33,199 nucleotides of DNA. It comes from Chloroflexota bacterium. GTDB taxonomy: Bacteria; Chloroflexota; Ktedonobacteria; Ktedonobacterales; Ktedonobacteraceae. The notes beneath the pieces were generated by a model. It was not told where the DNA came from. It did no database searches and saw only the letters and a list, made by a program, of their open reading frames with translations. The position numbers were made by a program, and so were the translations under genes. Positions 17,424 through 26,172 of this stretch are shown here, one piece after another (the first letter of the stretch is position 1; every line of letters begins with the position of its first letter). The stretch lies in NCBI GenBank assembly GCA_005879655.1, contig VBJK01000072.1:1-33199 (forward strand), read 5' to 3'.

Positions 17424-19073
17424 TCACTTCACCATAATGGAGATGGTGTGGTAGCCTGACGAACCATCAGGCGCGGGCAGTGCTTCTGTGGGGTCTTGTA
17501 TATTCCCCTCCATGTCAATTGCCCGTACGATGATGGTATCTGTGCCCACTTTTGGTTGCCAGGGAAGTTCCCATAATACCCAGCTAAGCTGAGAGAAGGG
17601 ACGTTTGAGGGTCGCAGCTTGCCAGGTTTGCCCATTATCAATGGTGACATTTACCTCGCTGATGCCTTTGTCGCCTGAGAATGCTATACCTGTGATAACG
17701 GTTGGCTGGTTTGCCGTCAATGTCGTGTTACTCAAAGGAGTATCAATACGCGATGTCATACGAATGGGCGCAGGATCACTCCAGCCACGTTGTTGCCAGA
17801 AGCCCCGGTAATCTATATTGACAATTTCGATGCCTGTAAGCCATTTAACATGTTTCATGCCATAGATGCCCGGTACCAGCAGGCGCGCCGGAAAACCATG
17901 CCCGTTGGGCAGCGGAACTCCATTCATACGTACAGCAACAAGTGTTGTCGGCTCTAGAGCTTTGCTGAGATGAATACTATCACTATAGTCGTCAGCGGCA
18001 TGAAGGACGACTTTACTCGCTCCTGCTTTGGTGCCACCTGCACGCTCTAACAAGTCCTTGAGGGTGATGCCCTCCCATTGTGCATTACTCATATATTCGC
18101 CGCCCACCGTGTTGCTGATACACATCAGGGTTTCGTATTGTTGTTTCATTGGTAGTGCTAATAATTGCTCGTAGTTGAGCGAGTAGGGGTGGTTGACGGC
18201 TCCATAGATGCGTAAATGCCAGGCTTTAACGTCCACGGTGGGATCGGAGAGGAAGTTTTTGGAGACGAGATAAAATTGCTCGTTGGACGTTACTTCGCCA
18301 GAGAGCTGGGATGCCGTGTGAAGATCCCCATATTTGGGTGTGGGTGGCGGGCTGATCCTATTTTTGAAGCGTTGTGTCAAGTTTGACGCTGCGTGACTTC
18401 CGCTTGTCAGCAAGCCATCGACACCACCGCTAATAAAGCGCCACGTCAGTACGCCCAATGTGCCTAAGCCGAGCGCTATCATGCCGTTACGCAAGAGTCC
18501 ACGACGTGATACGTTAGCGGCCACACCTTGTTTCTGCAAGCGGCGTTGTATCAGTTTATGTTGTATATAGATGAAGAAGAGGCTGAAGGTGAGTCCTACC
18601 ACGGCCAGACTCAACAGAGTGTTGCCTATACCTGTGGCCAGTTGAGCGCCAAAGATGCCAGCGCTATTGAGTGGCAGAAAGATGAAACCTACCAGTAACC
18701 AGAGGACGGCGGCGAGGATCAGGGCAACGGACCAGGAGAGTTGTCCCTGTTCATTGCTAGCCCGTGCAAAACGCGGATGTCCCAATAACAGAGTGCAGCT
18801 TGCTCCGATGAGTGCGAAAACGAGGCATTGTCCTATGACAATGATGAAGAAGAGGTAATATTTGGCATCAGCTCCAAGCAGCCTGTGGAGCGTTTCAAAT
18901 GTTGCGGCAGAGATAAGCCGAGTGACGGTAGAACCGAGTATATCGGGCAGGGAGACACCACCGAATGTTGTGCTTAGTAGTAACATCAGGCCGGAGGCAA
19001 CGATGCCTGCAACGAGGCCCGCGCTGAGGCCGATGTTGAAGCGTTCTTTATGAGAGAATGATGATGTGTGCAT
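17424..19073 (-). CDS. Membrane-anchored sulfite-oxidase-fold molybdopterin oxidoreductase
   Basis: I prefer the ATG at 19073 (549 aa), which has AGAAGG 7-8 nt upstream, over that at 19151, which has none and would overlap the divergent gene region. About four membrane helices (residues 13-175) precede a cytoplasmic basic stretch and a Tat-like SRRGLLRNGMIALGLG helix (189-214). The molybdopterin domain follows (about 250-435): YLVSKNF, the molybdenum ligand Cys318 in TLMCISN, GITLKDLLERAGG, and the GHGFPARLLVPGIYGMKHVKWL signature. The Mo-co dimerisation Ig-like domain ends the protein (about 440-549, with VNVTIDNGQTWQAATL). The catalytic part should be outside the membrane. Known relatives (YedY/MsrP, sulfite oxidase) reduce methionine sulfoxide or oxidise sulfite; the substrate here is unknown. 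No heme or cytochrome partner is adjacent. Confidence 0.88.
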   Translation of the reverse strand: MHTSSFSHKERFNIGLSAGLVAGIVASGLMLLLSTTFGGVSLPDILGSTVTRLISAATFETLHRLLGADAKYYLFFIIVIGQCLVFALIGASCTLLLGHPRFARASNEQGQLSWSVALILAAVLWLLVGFIFLPLNSAGIFGAQLATGIGNTLLSLAVVGLTFSLFFIYIQHKLIQRRLQKQGVAANVSRRGLLRNGMIALGLGTLGVLTWRFISGGVDGLLTSGSHAASNLTQRFKNRISPPPTPKYGDLHTASQLSGEVTSNEQFYLVSKNFLSDPTVDVKAWHLRIYGAVNHPYSLNYEQLLALPMKQQYETLMCISNTVGGEYMSNAQWEGITLKDLLERAGGTKAGASKVVLHAADDYSDSIHLSKALEPTTLVAVRMNGVPLPNGHGFPARLLVPGIYGMKHVKWLTGIEIVNIDYRGFWQQRGWSDPAPIRMTSRIDTPLSNTTLTANQPTVITGIAFSGDKGISEVNVTIDNGQTWQAATLKRPFSQLSWVLWELPWQPKVGTDTIIVRAIDMEGNIQDPTEALPAPDGSSGYHTISIMVK

Positions 19074-19250
19074 GGTGCAAGCCTTCTTAAAGAAATCTAA
19101 GAGTTTATTCCATTGAGTATACCATTGATTGTCACGTACTTCATGTGTCATGTGAATTTGACCATTTACCTCTCTGGCAAAAGCAAGCAGGATGTGTTAC
19201 ATTTTGGCCGCGATAACGATATCTCTAGTGAAATGACCAGTGGAAGCACG

Positions 19251-19802
19251 ATGAGCCTGGACAATCAAATACAGGGGCCCCCAAAACAGGAGATGAATGA
19301 CGCTCAAGCAGATGCAGAGCTTTATCAGAGTCATGCACCCAGTATCCTGGCCTACCTCCGTACTCATACGCCATCGTGGGAAGTGGCAGAGGACTTGCTT
19401 GTAGAAGTATTTCTGGCAGCTCTGGAAAAAGAACACTTTAAGACATTGGGTAAAGATGAACAACGTTCCTGGTTATGGCGAGTGGCACGCAACAAGGTGG
19501 CTGACTATTTTCGTGTAGCACAGCGTCGGCAGGTGTCTTCTCTCGATGATGTCGCTGACTCAATGTATTACGATGAAGAGTTTGCACCGGAACAGGTGAC
19601 ATTACGTAGCGAAGAATATGCACAACTTCGCCGGAGTATACAGCACCTCTCTCCATTGCAGCAACGTGTCTTGCACCTGCGCTTCGTCAATGAATTGCGT
19701 TGTGCCGATATTGCCACAATAATTGGCAAGAGCGAGGCGGCTGTCCGCATGCTGCTCTCTCGCACATTGAATGTGTTGCGCACTATTTATGAGAAGCACT
19801 GA
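19251..19802 (+). CDS. ECF-type RNA polymerase sigma factor
   Basis: Region 2 covers AEDLLVEVFLAALEKEHF...SWLWRVARNKVADYFR and region 4 covers LSPLQQRVLHLRFVNELRCADIATIIGKSEAAVRMLLSRTLNVLR, with the helix-turn-helix. The start is uncertain: the frame is open back to a TTG at 19113, with ATGs at 19233, 19251 and 19290. I take 19251 (183 aa) because GGAAG lies just upstream and ECF factors begin shortly before region 2. The gene is divergent from the molybdoenzyme and lies 25 nt before the WD40 membrane protein, the usual order for a sigma factor and its anti-sigma partner. Region 2 is compact, as in ECF sigmas lacking region 3. Confidence 0.9.
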   Translation: MSLDNQIQGPPKQEMNDAQADAELYQSHAPSILAYLRTHTPSWEVAEDLLVEVFLAALEKEHFKTLGKDEQRSWLWRVARNKVADYFRVAQRRQVSSLDDVADSMYYDEEFAPEQVTLRSEEYAQLRRSIQHLSPLQQRVLHLRFVNELRCADIATIIGKSEAAVRMLLSRTLNVLRTIYEKH

Positions 19803-19809
19803 TCATCTA

Positions 19810-19818
19810 AGGAGGAGG
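19810..19818 (+). promoter_or_regulatory. Strong ribosome binding site of the WD40 gene
   Basis: AGGAGGAGG lies 9 nt before the ATG at 19828. An out-of-frame ATG at 19821 is too close to use this site well, so 19828 is the start. The site is stronger than that of the sigma factor gene upstream. Confidence 0.7.
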
Positions 19819-19827
19819 TAATGCTTT

Positions 19828-21291
19828 ATGGCACAAGATGATGGTCCCTTTGACCCTGCATCCATAGACGAACAGCTAGCACAGTGCGCTCATGACAATG
19901 CTCGCATGTACAACCAGCCTTCCGATGTGCCCGACCGCTCGCTTGTACAGGATCTACAGCGCTTGTATCAACCGCAAGCGGAAGCCTACAAACGTACGTT
20001 AGAGCGTGCTTGGCAGCGCGTCGAGCATAGCAGACAACCAGCCGATCCCAGCGAGGACAACGAGAGCGTTGTTCACCTGCCCGCTAAGGACAAACGGGCG
20101 CAAAGACGCAGCTTCTTTGCACAACAGCGCTTGAGTATGATTGCTGCTATAATCGTCGTCTGCCTGTTGCTGGGTAGCGTCCTGGCAGTCTTTAGTTCCG
20201 TGCAACGGGTTGGTATCGGGAGTCACCAGGCTCTACCGACAGCTACGAAAGGCGGGCACCAACGAGGTACGACTCTCTTCACCTATCATGATCCAGTCTC
20301 AGTCTATGCTGTGAGTTGGTCGCCGGATGGCAAGCGGATCGCTACGGCGAGTAATGCTGTGCGCGTTTGGGATAGGGCAACGAACAGGCAGTTGCTGACA
20401 CTCGTACCACAACCAGCTAATAGCTTCTTTGTCGCGCGCTGGTCGCCAGACGGCACACGTATTGCTGCTAATACTCCTGTACTAGAAATATGGAATGCCA
20501 CAACCGGGCAACGACAAGTTTCCTGTCCCGATCCGCTTAAGCTGACCAGCAACACAGGTAGGAACGTGGATAAACAACACATTCCTGCTGTTAACGGCAG
20601 TTCAGCTGATGAGAACATCGACCCTGTTCCTGTACCTGGCACAATCGACTGGTCTGCGGATGGGAGGTACATTGCGCAGATCTATCAAAACGTAGAGCAG
20701 CCTATGGTTGTGGTATGGAATGTGACGAATTGCAAAGTGGTCGCTCAATACAAAAGTGAGCGCAATGAATTGCCGCTTGATGTGGCATGGTCGCCAGATG
20801 GCAAGCACATCGCTTTCAGCGTTGACAGAGCGGTAAAGGTATGGGACTATGCTACCGACAAAGTCGTCTACACTTATCACGATCCTTTTGAGACGAATAT
20901 CTATCGTCTGGCATGGTCTCCAGATAGTAAACGTATCGCCAGTGCCAGTTATGGTAGCAATACGGTTGAGGTGTGGGACGCTACAACTGGTAGTCATGCA
21001 GTAATTTATCGTGGTCATGCACGACCCGTGTTCGCGCTTGCATGGTCCCCCGATGGTAGCGCTCTCGCTTCAGGCAGTAGTGTACGCGAGGGGACTACAC
21101 TCACGGGAGAAGTACGGGTGTGGGATGCTGTCACCAGTCAGCTTATGTATCTCTATCAAGGCCATGCTCATCCTGTATTAGCCGTAGGTTGGTCGCCGGA
21201 TGGGAAGCTGATTGCTTCTAGCGATGGGAAACTAGTTGATAGATCAGGTAAAAGTAGCGATGGCAACGTGAATGTGTGGAGTGTAGCATAG
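19828..21291 (+). CDS. Membrane protein with extracytoplasmic seven-repeat WD40 propeller (probable anti-sigma/sensor)
   Basis: The 487-aa protein has a helical, charged cytoplasmic part (residues 1-100, with LVQDLQRLYQPQAEAYKRTLERAWQRV), one membrane helix (about 103-124), a short linker, and then seven WD40 units. Each unit carries WSPDG or a variant followed by VWD/VWN (for example VSWSPDGKRIATASNAVRVWD and VAWSPDGKHIAFSVDRAVKVWD). Seven units suffice for a closed propeller. No enzymatic motif is present. Position 25 nt after the ECF sigma gene, with a single helix between a cytoplasmic and an outer part, fits an anti-sigma factor whose outer part senses a ligand or protein. The cytoplasmic part lacks the HxxxCxxC zinc motif of ZAS anti-sigmas, so that role is inferred from context. 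Confidence 0.85.
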   Translation: MAQDDGPFDPASIDEQLAQCAHDNARMYNQPSDVPDRSLVQDLQRLYQPQAEAYKRTLERAWQRVEHSRQPADPSEDNESVVHLPAKDKRAQRRSFFAQQRLSMIAAIIVVCLLLGSVLAVFSSVQRVGIGSHQALPTATKGGHQRGTTLFTYHDPVSVYAVSWSPDGKRIATASNAVRVWDRATNRQLLTLVPQPANSFFVARWSPDGTRIAANTPVLEIWNATTGQRQVSCPDPLKLTSNTGRNVDKQHIPAVNGSSADENIDPVPVPGTIDWSADGRYIAQIYQNVEQPMVVVWNVTNCKVVAQYKSERNELPLDVAWSPDGKHIAFSVDRAVKVWDYATDKVVYTYHDPFETNIYRLAWSPDSKRIASASYGSNTVEVWDATTGSHAVIYRGHARPVFALAWSPDGSALASGSSVREGTTLTGEVRVWDAVTSQLMYLYQGHAHPVLAVGWSPDGKLIASSDGKLVDRSGKSSDGNVNVWSVA

Positions 21292-21300
21292 CGCTTTCTT

Positions 21301-21317
21301 CTCCCTTTGGGAGGGAG
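21301..21317 (+). terminator. Weak hairpin after the WD40 gene
   Basis: CTCCCT (21301-21306) pairs with AGGGAG (21312-21317) over a 5-nt loop, 10 nt after the stop codon. There is no T-run. A second small stem GTTTAT/ATAAAC follows near 21332-21350. Confidence 0.3.
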
Positions 21318-21399
21318 TTAGCAGATAGCGTCGTTTATTAGATAGATAAACACAATTGCAATGGTTCTCATTGTATGCATTCAGAAGGATTGATTACAT

Positions 21400-22449
21400 A
21401 TGTTAAAACAACTTGGGGCCAAGCGCATGACAGTGCTTGCCATTATAAGTATAGTTCTAGTGATAGTGGTGGCGGGTGTGGGTTTATTGGTAAGTGGCAC
21501 ATTGAACCAGAAACAGGTCAATGGCACCCCTACGCCAGGAGGTGTTGCCTCTGCTACTCCAAATAATGGAGCAGCCTCGCCACTAGTCTTTGGTACCAAT
21601 CTCAGTTTGTATGATACTCATGATCTAACGATTAGTTCTCAAAAGGCACAGCAATTAATGCAGAAAATACATGTCAGTATTGTACGCATGCCGACACGCT
21701 CTAAGGTGGATGAGGGAGTGCTGACTGCTGCGGCGCAAATGATTAAGACGATCAATGCAACGCCGTTGATTATCTTGAACGGTTTGCGTAATGCTAACTA
21801 TGTGGCCTATGATACTCATATTGTATCATTGATGAATCAGATCTTTGGCGATGGCATCGTCTATTATGAATTCGGCAACGAGGATGACTTCAACGGTGTT
21901 ACAATGGAGCGCTACATTCAGGGCTGGAACTCGCTTATCCCTGCGCTCAAAAAACTCGCTCCGCAGGCCCATTTCGTCGGTCCTGTCAGCTATCAGTATA
22001 GCCGCAAGAATCTTACCACTTTCCTGCAAGGGGCCAATCCTCAGCCGGACGAGATTAGCTGGCATGAATATACGTGTCCTTACAAGGCGACGGCAGATAA
22101 GTGTCTCGCTAGTATCGACAAGTGGACGGTTCATATTAATGATGCTCGTAGCGCCATGCAAGCGACCATCAATAAAGAGCTACCTATCATGATTACTGAA
22201 TGGAACTACTGCCCCGATCAGTCGATACAGGCCAATGGTTTGGCCATTGCTGATGGCAAGATCGACAACACTGATTTTATGACGCAGTGGACTACTAAGG
22301 CAATCCAGACGCTTGTCGCTGATCACGTCTTCGCTTCCATGCAATATGCGGTGACGAATACCCCCATTCCGATGATTACGCAGGACAATACTGTGACGAC
22401 ACAGGGGACAGCTTTCCAAGCCATGTATGAAAGGGTTATTGGGAAGTAA
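21400..22449 (+). CDS. Membrane-anchored clan GH-A-like glycoside hydrolase
   Basis: The 349-aa protein has a short basic start, a membrane helix (residues about 10-32, uncleaved anchor or signal), a Pro/Thr/Gly/Asn linker and a TIM-barrel-like domain from about 63. YYEFGNEDDF places Glu161 as the likely acid/base, after the Asn of the NE pair, and PIMITEWNY places Glu267 as the likely nucleophile. This pairing at the ends of strands 4 and 7 is the hallmark of clan GH-A (families such as GH5, GH39, GH79). The family and substrate cannot be fixed by eye. AGAAGGA lies about 11 nt before the ATG. It probably acts at the outer face on polysaccharide. Its 3' codons form one arm of the inverted repeat at 22443-22530. 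Confidence 0.78.
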   Translation: MLKQLGAKRMTVLAIISIVLVIVVAGVGLLVSGTLNQKQVNGTPTPGGVASATPNNGAASPLVFGTNLSLYDTHDLTISSQKAQQLMQKIHVSIVRMPTRSKVDEGVLTAAAQMIKTINATPLIILNGLRNANYVAYDTHIVSLMNQIFGDGIVYYEFGNEDDFNGVTMERYIQGWNSLIPALKKLAPQAHFVGPVSYQYSRKNLTTFLQGANPQPDEISWHEYTCPYKATADKCLASIDKWTVHINDARSAMQATINKELPIMITEWNYCPDQSIQANGLAIADGKIDNTDFMTQWTTKAIQTLVADHVFASMQYAVTNTPIPMITQDNTVTTQGTAFQAMYERVIGK

Positions 22450-22530
22450 AAGAGTTCTGAAGTAGCAAAAGAGCTGGCTGACCGTGCATGGTCAGCCAGC
22501 TCTTTTGCTACTTCAGAACTCTTTTACTTC
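22443..22530. terminator. Perfect 41-bp inverted repeat covering both convergent gene ends
   Basis: Bases 22443-22483 are the exact reverse complement of 22490-22530, with a loop of 6 nt (GTGCAT). The left arm contains the glycosidase stop codon (22447-22449), and the right arm contains the last codons and stop (22513-22515) of the ABC gene on the other strand. Both transcripts would end in the same long stem, which should terminate either one. Such a long perfect stem is well beyond a usual intrinsic terminator. Confidence 0.9.
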
Positions 22531-24357
22531 TTCTAGTGTAATGTGTACTGGTACAAAGCCTTCGCCGGGTCTGTAATCTGGCGATTGGTGGCGGAAGTAG
22601 GTATTATAGAGGTGGGCATAGTGCCCTCCCAAGTTCATCAATGCTTCGTGACTGCCTTCCTCGACGATGCGTCCTCGACTGAGTACAATAATACGGTTGG
22701 CGTGCTTAATGGTTGAGAGACGGTGCGCGATTAGGATTGCAGTACGGTTCTTCAGGATGGTATCGAGTCCCTCCTGAATCTGTGCTTCGGTCAACGGATC
22801 AACGCTGGCCGTGGCCTCATCTAGAATGATAATCGAGGGATTCTGAAGCAGGACGCGGGCGAGGGCAACTAGCTGGCGTTGTCCCATCGAGAGCGCTTTT
22901 CCTGCCTCACCGACCATCGTCTCCAAGCCTTCGGGTAGTGCCTCTAGCCAGTCGCCGTAGCCAATGCGGCGTGCAACCTGCTCTACTTCCGCCATCGTTG
23001 CATCGGGTCGTGCGTAGCGGATATTCTCGGCTATGGTACCGGAGAAGAGAAATGGTACCTGCGGCACAATGCCCAGATGACGGTGATAATCGTGCAGGTC
23101 GAAGCTGCGAATATCACGTCCATCAATGAGCAGTGCTCCACCCTGAAACTCGTAGAAGCGTGCCACAAGCTTTGCCAGACTCGATTTACCAGCACCAGTA
23201 TGTCCTACCAGCGCGACCGTCTCGCCCGCATTAATCGTCAGATTGAAGTCTGGTAGCACCGTTTGACGATCATCATAGCTGAAGAAGAGCTGTTTGAACT
23301 CGATCTTGCCAGTGAGCTGTCCTACAGGTTGCTGATCGCTCTGGTGAATGCGTGCTTCCGCGTCCAGCAGAGCAAAGATACGCTCACTGGCCGAGAGTCC
23401 GAGCTGGAACTGACTCCAGAATGATGCAATGCCCGTGACAGGAAACCAGAGCATGGCAATACCCTGCACGAAGAGGAACCAGTCACCAGCGGAGATGACG
23501 TGATTGAACACGCTCAGACCACCGAAGTAAACGACCAGCGTCGTGCCAATATTGGCAATAAGAACAAGTACTGGAAAGACACCATTATAAAGGAATCCAG
23601 AACGTACATTGACATGGTATGACTGTTCATTGACCCTTTTGAACTCATTGTACATGTTCTGTTCCTGGCGGAAGTTCTTGGCGACGGTAATACCACTGAC
23701 AACTTCCTGTACGTTAGCGTTGACGCGAGCCAGGGAGCGCTGAGCGTTCGTTGTGGCGCGCCGTGCGAAGTAGCGGAACCCCAGGGCAACAGCCACAATG
23801 GCAGGCACAATGGTACAGGCAATCGACGCCAACTGCCAGTTTCTAAAGAAGAGTACCGCCGTGACAAGGAAGAACAGCAGGAACTGGCTTAACAGGTTGA
23901 CCGCGAGCGTGACGACAGTGGCAAAGTTATCAGTGTCTGATGTCACCCTACTAACAATCTTGCCAGACGAAAATTCGTCGAAGAACGACATATCACGATC
24001 CATTACCGCGCTAAAGGCATCTTTACGTAATTGCAGTACAACATCACCAACAGCCTGCGCGGTGAACCATTGACGGAACATATTACATGTCCAAGAGAAG
24101 ACTGCCGCCAGCAAGATAAGAACTATTAGCCAAATAGCTGTTTGCAATAATTTCGATGCGACAAGCGTATCGATACTGTGCGAGATCAGGAGCGGAAAGG
24201 CAGTATCCAACACGGAGTTGAGCACAACCAGCACAACGATCGTCACAATGGTTGTGAGCTTGAGACGAAAGTAACCAATAATACGCTGGATCAAACGCCG
24301 ATCAGAATAAGTACGGTCGTATGCTTCGGCATCCAGACCATCCATAATAAAGCCCAT
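22513..24357 (-). CDS. ABC exporter half-transporter, catalytic-site subunit
   Basis: 614 aa: six membrane helices (about 35-330) fused to an ATPase domain. Walker A is GHTGAGKSS, the Q-loop lies in LGIVPQVPFLFSGTIAENI, Walker B with catalytic Glu is IIILDEATASVD, and the switch His is in LIAHRLST. The signature is LSMGQ rather than LSGGQ. Its partner upstream has the canonical signature but an Asp in Walker B, so together they should form one active and one degenerate ATP site, as in heterodimeric exporters such as TM287/288 or BmrCD. It starts 18 nt after the partner's stop, with AAGGGAGAG 6 nt before the ATG at 24357. The substrate (drug, lipid or peptide) is unknown. Confidence 0.93.
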   Translation of the reverse strand: MGFIMDGLDAEAYDRTYSDRRLIQRIIGYFRLKLTTIVTIVVLVVLNSVLDTAFPLLISHSIDTLVASKLLQTAIWLIVLILLAAVFSWTCNMFRQWFTAQAVGDVVLQLRKDAFSAVMDRDMSFFDEFSSGKIVSRVTSDTDNFATVVTLAVNLLSQFLLFFLVTAVLFFRNWQLASIACTIVPAIVAVALGFRYFARRATTNAQRSLARVNANVQEVVSGITVAKNFRQEQNMYNEFKRVNEQSYHVNVRSGFLYNGVFPVLVLIANIGTTLVVYFGGLSVFNHVISAGDWFLFVQGIAMLWFPVTGIASFWSQFQLGLSASERIFALLDAEARIHQSDQQPVGQLTGKIEFKQLFFSYDDRQTVLPDFNLTINAGETVALVGHTGAGKSSLAKLVARFYEFQGGALLIDGRDIRSFDLHDYHRHLGIVPQVPFLFSGTIAENIRYARPDATMAEVEQVARRIGYGDWLEALPEGLETMVGEAGKALSMGQRQLVALARVLLQNPSIIILDEATASVDPLTEAQIQEGLDTILKNRTAILIAHRLSTIKHANRIIVLSRGRIVEEGSHEALMNLGGHYAHLYNTYFRHQSPDYRPGEGFVPVHITLEEVKEF

Positions 24358-24375
24358 AAGATGCTCTCCCTTCTG

Positions 24376-26172
24376 CTATTCTCCGCCACCAACGGCGGGC
24401 GTGGGGACACTAGACTCGTAGTGCGAGAAGATGCGGCAATACGTCTCACAGCGCTCCATCAGCTCTTCGTGCGTGCCCTGGTCGATCAACTCACCTTTGC
24501 GGATAACCAGAACTTTGTCAGCCCAGCGGATCTGTGACAGACGATGGGTGATCAGTAGCGTCGTACGTCCCTGTAGCACGCGCTTGATCGCTTTCTGAAT
24601 CTCGTCTTCGGTTGCACTATCAATCGCACTAGTAGAATCATCCAGGATCAGGATACGTGGATCAGTCAGCAGTGCACGCGCGATAGCGATACGCTGGCGC
24701 TGTCCGCCGGAGAGAGTAACGCCACGTTCCCCAACGACCGTTTCGTAGCCATCCTTGAAGCCCATAATGAAGTCGTGAGCCTGTGCATCTTTCGCTGCTA
24801 TCTCTATCGCCGCGCGATCCGCCTTCTGTCCCAGACCATAAGCAATATTCTCAGCAATTGGGCGCGAGAAGAGAAAGATATCCTGTTCGATCGTGGAGAT
24901 CTGCGAGCGTAAAGCGTCCAGGCTCCAGTCACGCGTATCAACGCCATCGATCAGTACACGTCCTTCGTTCACATCATAAATGCGGTTCACCAGCTTCGTC
25001 AGCGTACTTTTGCCTGCACCTGTCTGGCCGACAATCGCTATAGTCTGCCCAGCTCTGGCATGGAAGGAGACATCCTTCAATACCGGGGTCGTGCCGTAGC
25101 TGAAGGTGACATGCTCAAAGACGATATCGCCCTGCATCGCTTCACGATGGCCCTGTTCATTCTCGTCCAGCTCAGTCTCTTCCCTCATCAGCGTCAGAAC
25201 GCGTTCAGCGCCTGCCACACCCAGCTGCACCAGACTAAAGCTCCAGATTGAGATGAAAGAGACGAAGCGCAGATTGACCATCAATCCCATGTATGTCACC
25301 AGTGTGCCGAGCGAGATCTGCTGATGAGAGAGCAGATACAGACCATGTAAGAAGGCGAATGCCAGAGCAATACCGAGCAACAAAGTCGGTAGGTAACGTC
25401 CCTGAATCTGCCCGTTCTTAACGAAATAGTCGCGGTAGAGACTAGCATTATCGATGAATTTGCGCTTTTCCTGTTCCTCTTGTGCCGTTGCCTTAACAAC
25501 TTCAATACCGGTAACAGCCTCATTTAAGATAGCATTTGTAATGCCGAACTGTTTGCGCATCTGGTCGGAAACAGGATTTAATTGACGTGAATAGGAGCGC
25601 AAGGCAATAATGAATGTCACAGCAAAAAATAGCGGTGCGGCTAGTAGCTGCGCATTGAGTAGTCCTATAAAGAGAATGATCACCACAAGGCTGGTAAACG
25701 AGTCGAAGATGATATCGAAGCCTGGCACAATCATATCGCTGATCTGCGTCATATCATTTGCTGCGCGGGCCATGATATCGCCGACACGTTGCCGGTTGTG
25801 GAAGGTCTGACTCTTACCCAATAAATTGATATACAATTCGTCGCGTGCATCGCGCGCTACACGTTTCCCCAGCAGTTGGGATAGCGTGCGTGCACCCAGG
25901 TCTGCGCCCCCACAGAGTAAGACAACAACCGCAATCATCAGTGTGATAGAGACCAATTGATTACGTCCAGCATCGCCCAGTAGTACGGTATTAAACGCTT
26001 TTCCTGTAAATACAGAAACCAACGAATAGAGAGTATTAGCACTAATTGACAGAACCATAAAGCCGAATGCGAGATATTTATAGCGTAACATATGGGAGAT
26101 GATCCAGCGTGTAGGGCTGGATTGGTTATAATGGTGTGCACCAGTGACGGTGAACTCGCTTTTCGCTAGCAA
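24376..26172 (-). CDS. ABC exporter half-transporter, degenerate-site subunit
   Basis: 598 aa: membrane domain of six helices (about 35-320, with AKSEFTVTGAHH at the start) and an ATPase domain with Walker A GQTGAGKST, signature LSGGQRQ, Walker B ILILDDSTSAID and LITHRLSQ. Asp replaces the catalytic Glu, the mark of the non-hydrolysing half of a heterodimer. The start is a TTG at 26172 with GGAGG 7 nt upstream; no ATG serves as well before the first helix. First gene of a two-gene operon with the 22513-24357 subunit. No regulator gene is adjacent. Confidence 0.93.
   Translation of the reverse strand: MLAKSEFTVTGAHHYNQSSPTRWIISHMLRYKYLAFGFMVLSISANTLYSLVSVFTGKAFNTVLLGDAGRNQLVSITLMIAVVVLLCGGADLGARTLSQLLGKRVARDARDELYINLLGKSQTFHNRQRVGDIMARAANDMTQISDMIVPGFDIIFDSFTSLVVIILFIGLLNAQLLAAPLFFAVTFIIALRSYSRQLNPVSDQMRKQFGITNAILNEAVTGIEVVKATAQEEQEKRKFIDNASLYRDYFVKNGQIQGRYLPTLLLGIALAFAFLHGLYLLSHQQISLGTLVTYMGLMVNLRFVSFISIWSFSLVQLGVAGAERVLTLMREETELDENEQGHREAMQGDIVFEHVTFSYGTTPVLKDVSFHARAGQTIAIVGQTGAGKSTLTKLVNRIYDVNEGRVLIDGVDTRDWSLDALRSQISTIEQDIFLFSRPIAENIAYGLGQKADRAAIEIAAKDAQAHDFIMGFKDGYETVVGERGVTLSGGQRQRIAIARALLTDPRILILDDSTSAIDSATEDEIQKAIKRVLQGRTTLLITHRLSQIRWADKVLVIRKGELIDQGTHEELMERCETYCRIFSHYESSVPTPAVGGGE

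Noticed and set aside
19113..19250. TTG start of the sigma factor at 19113
   Set aside because: It would overlap the molybdoenzyme's longer frame and add about 46 residues not typical of ECF factors, without a ribosome site.
22443..22530. Transposon end or IS remnant
   Set aside because: The palindrome is a single hairpin shared by two intact gene ends, with no transposase or target duplication nearby.
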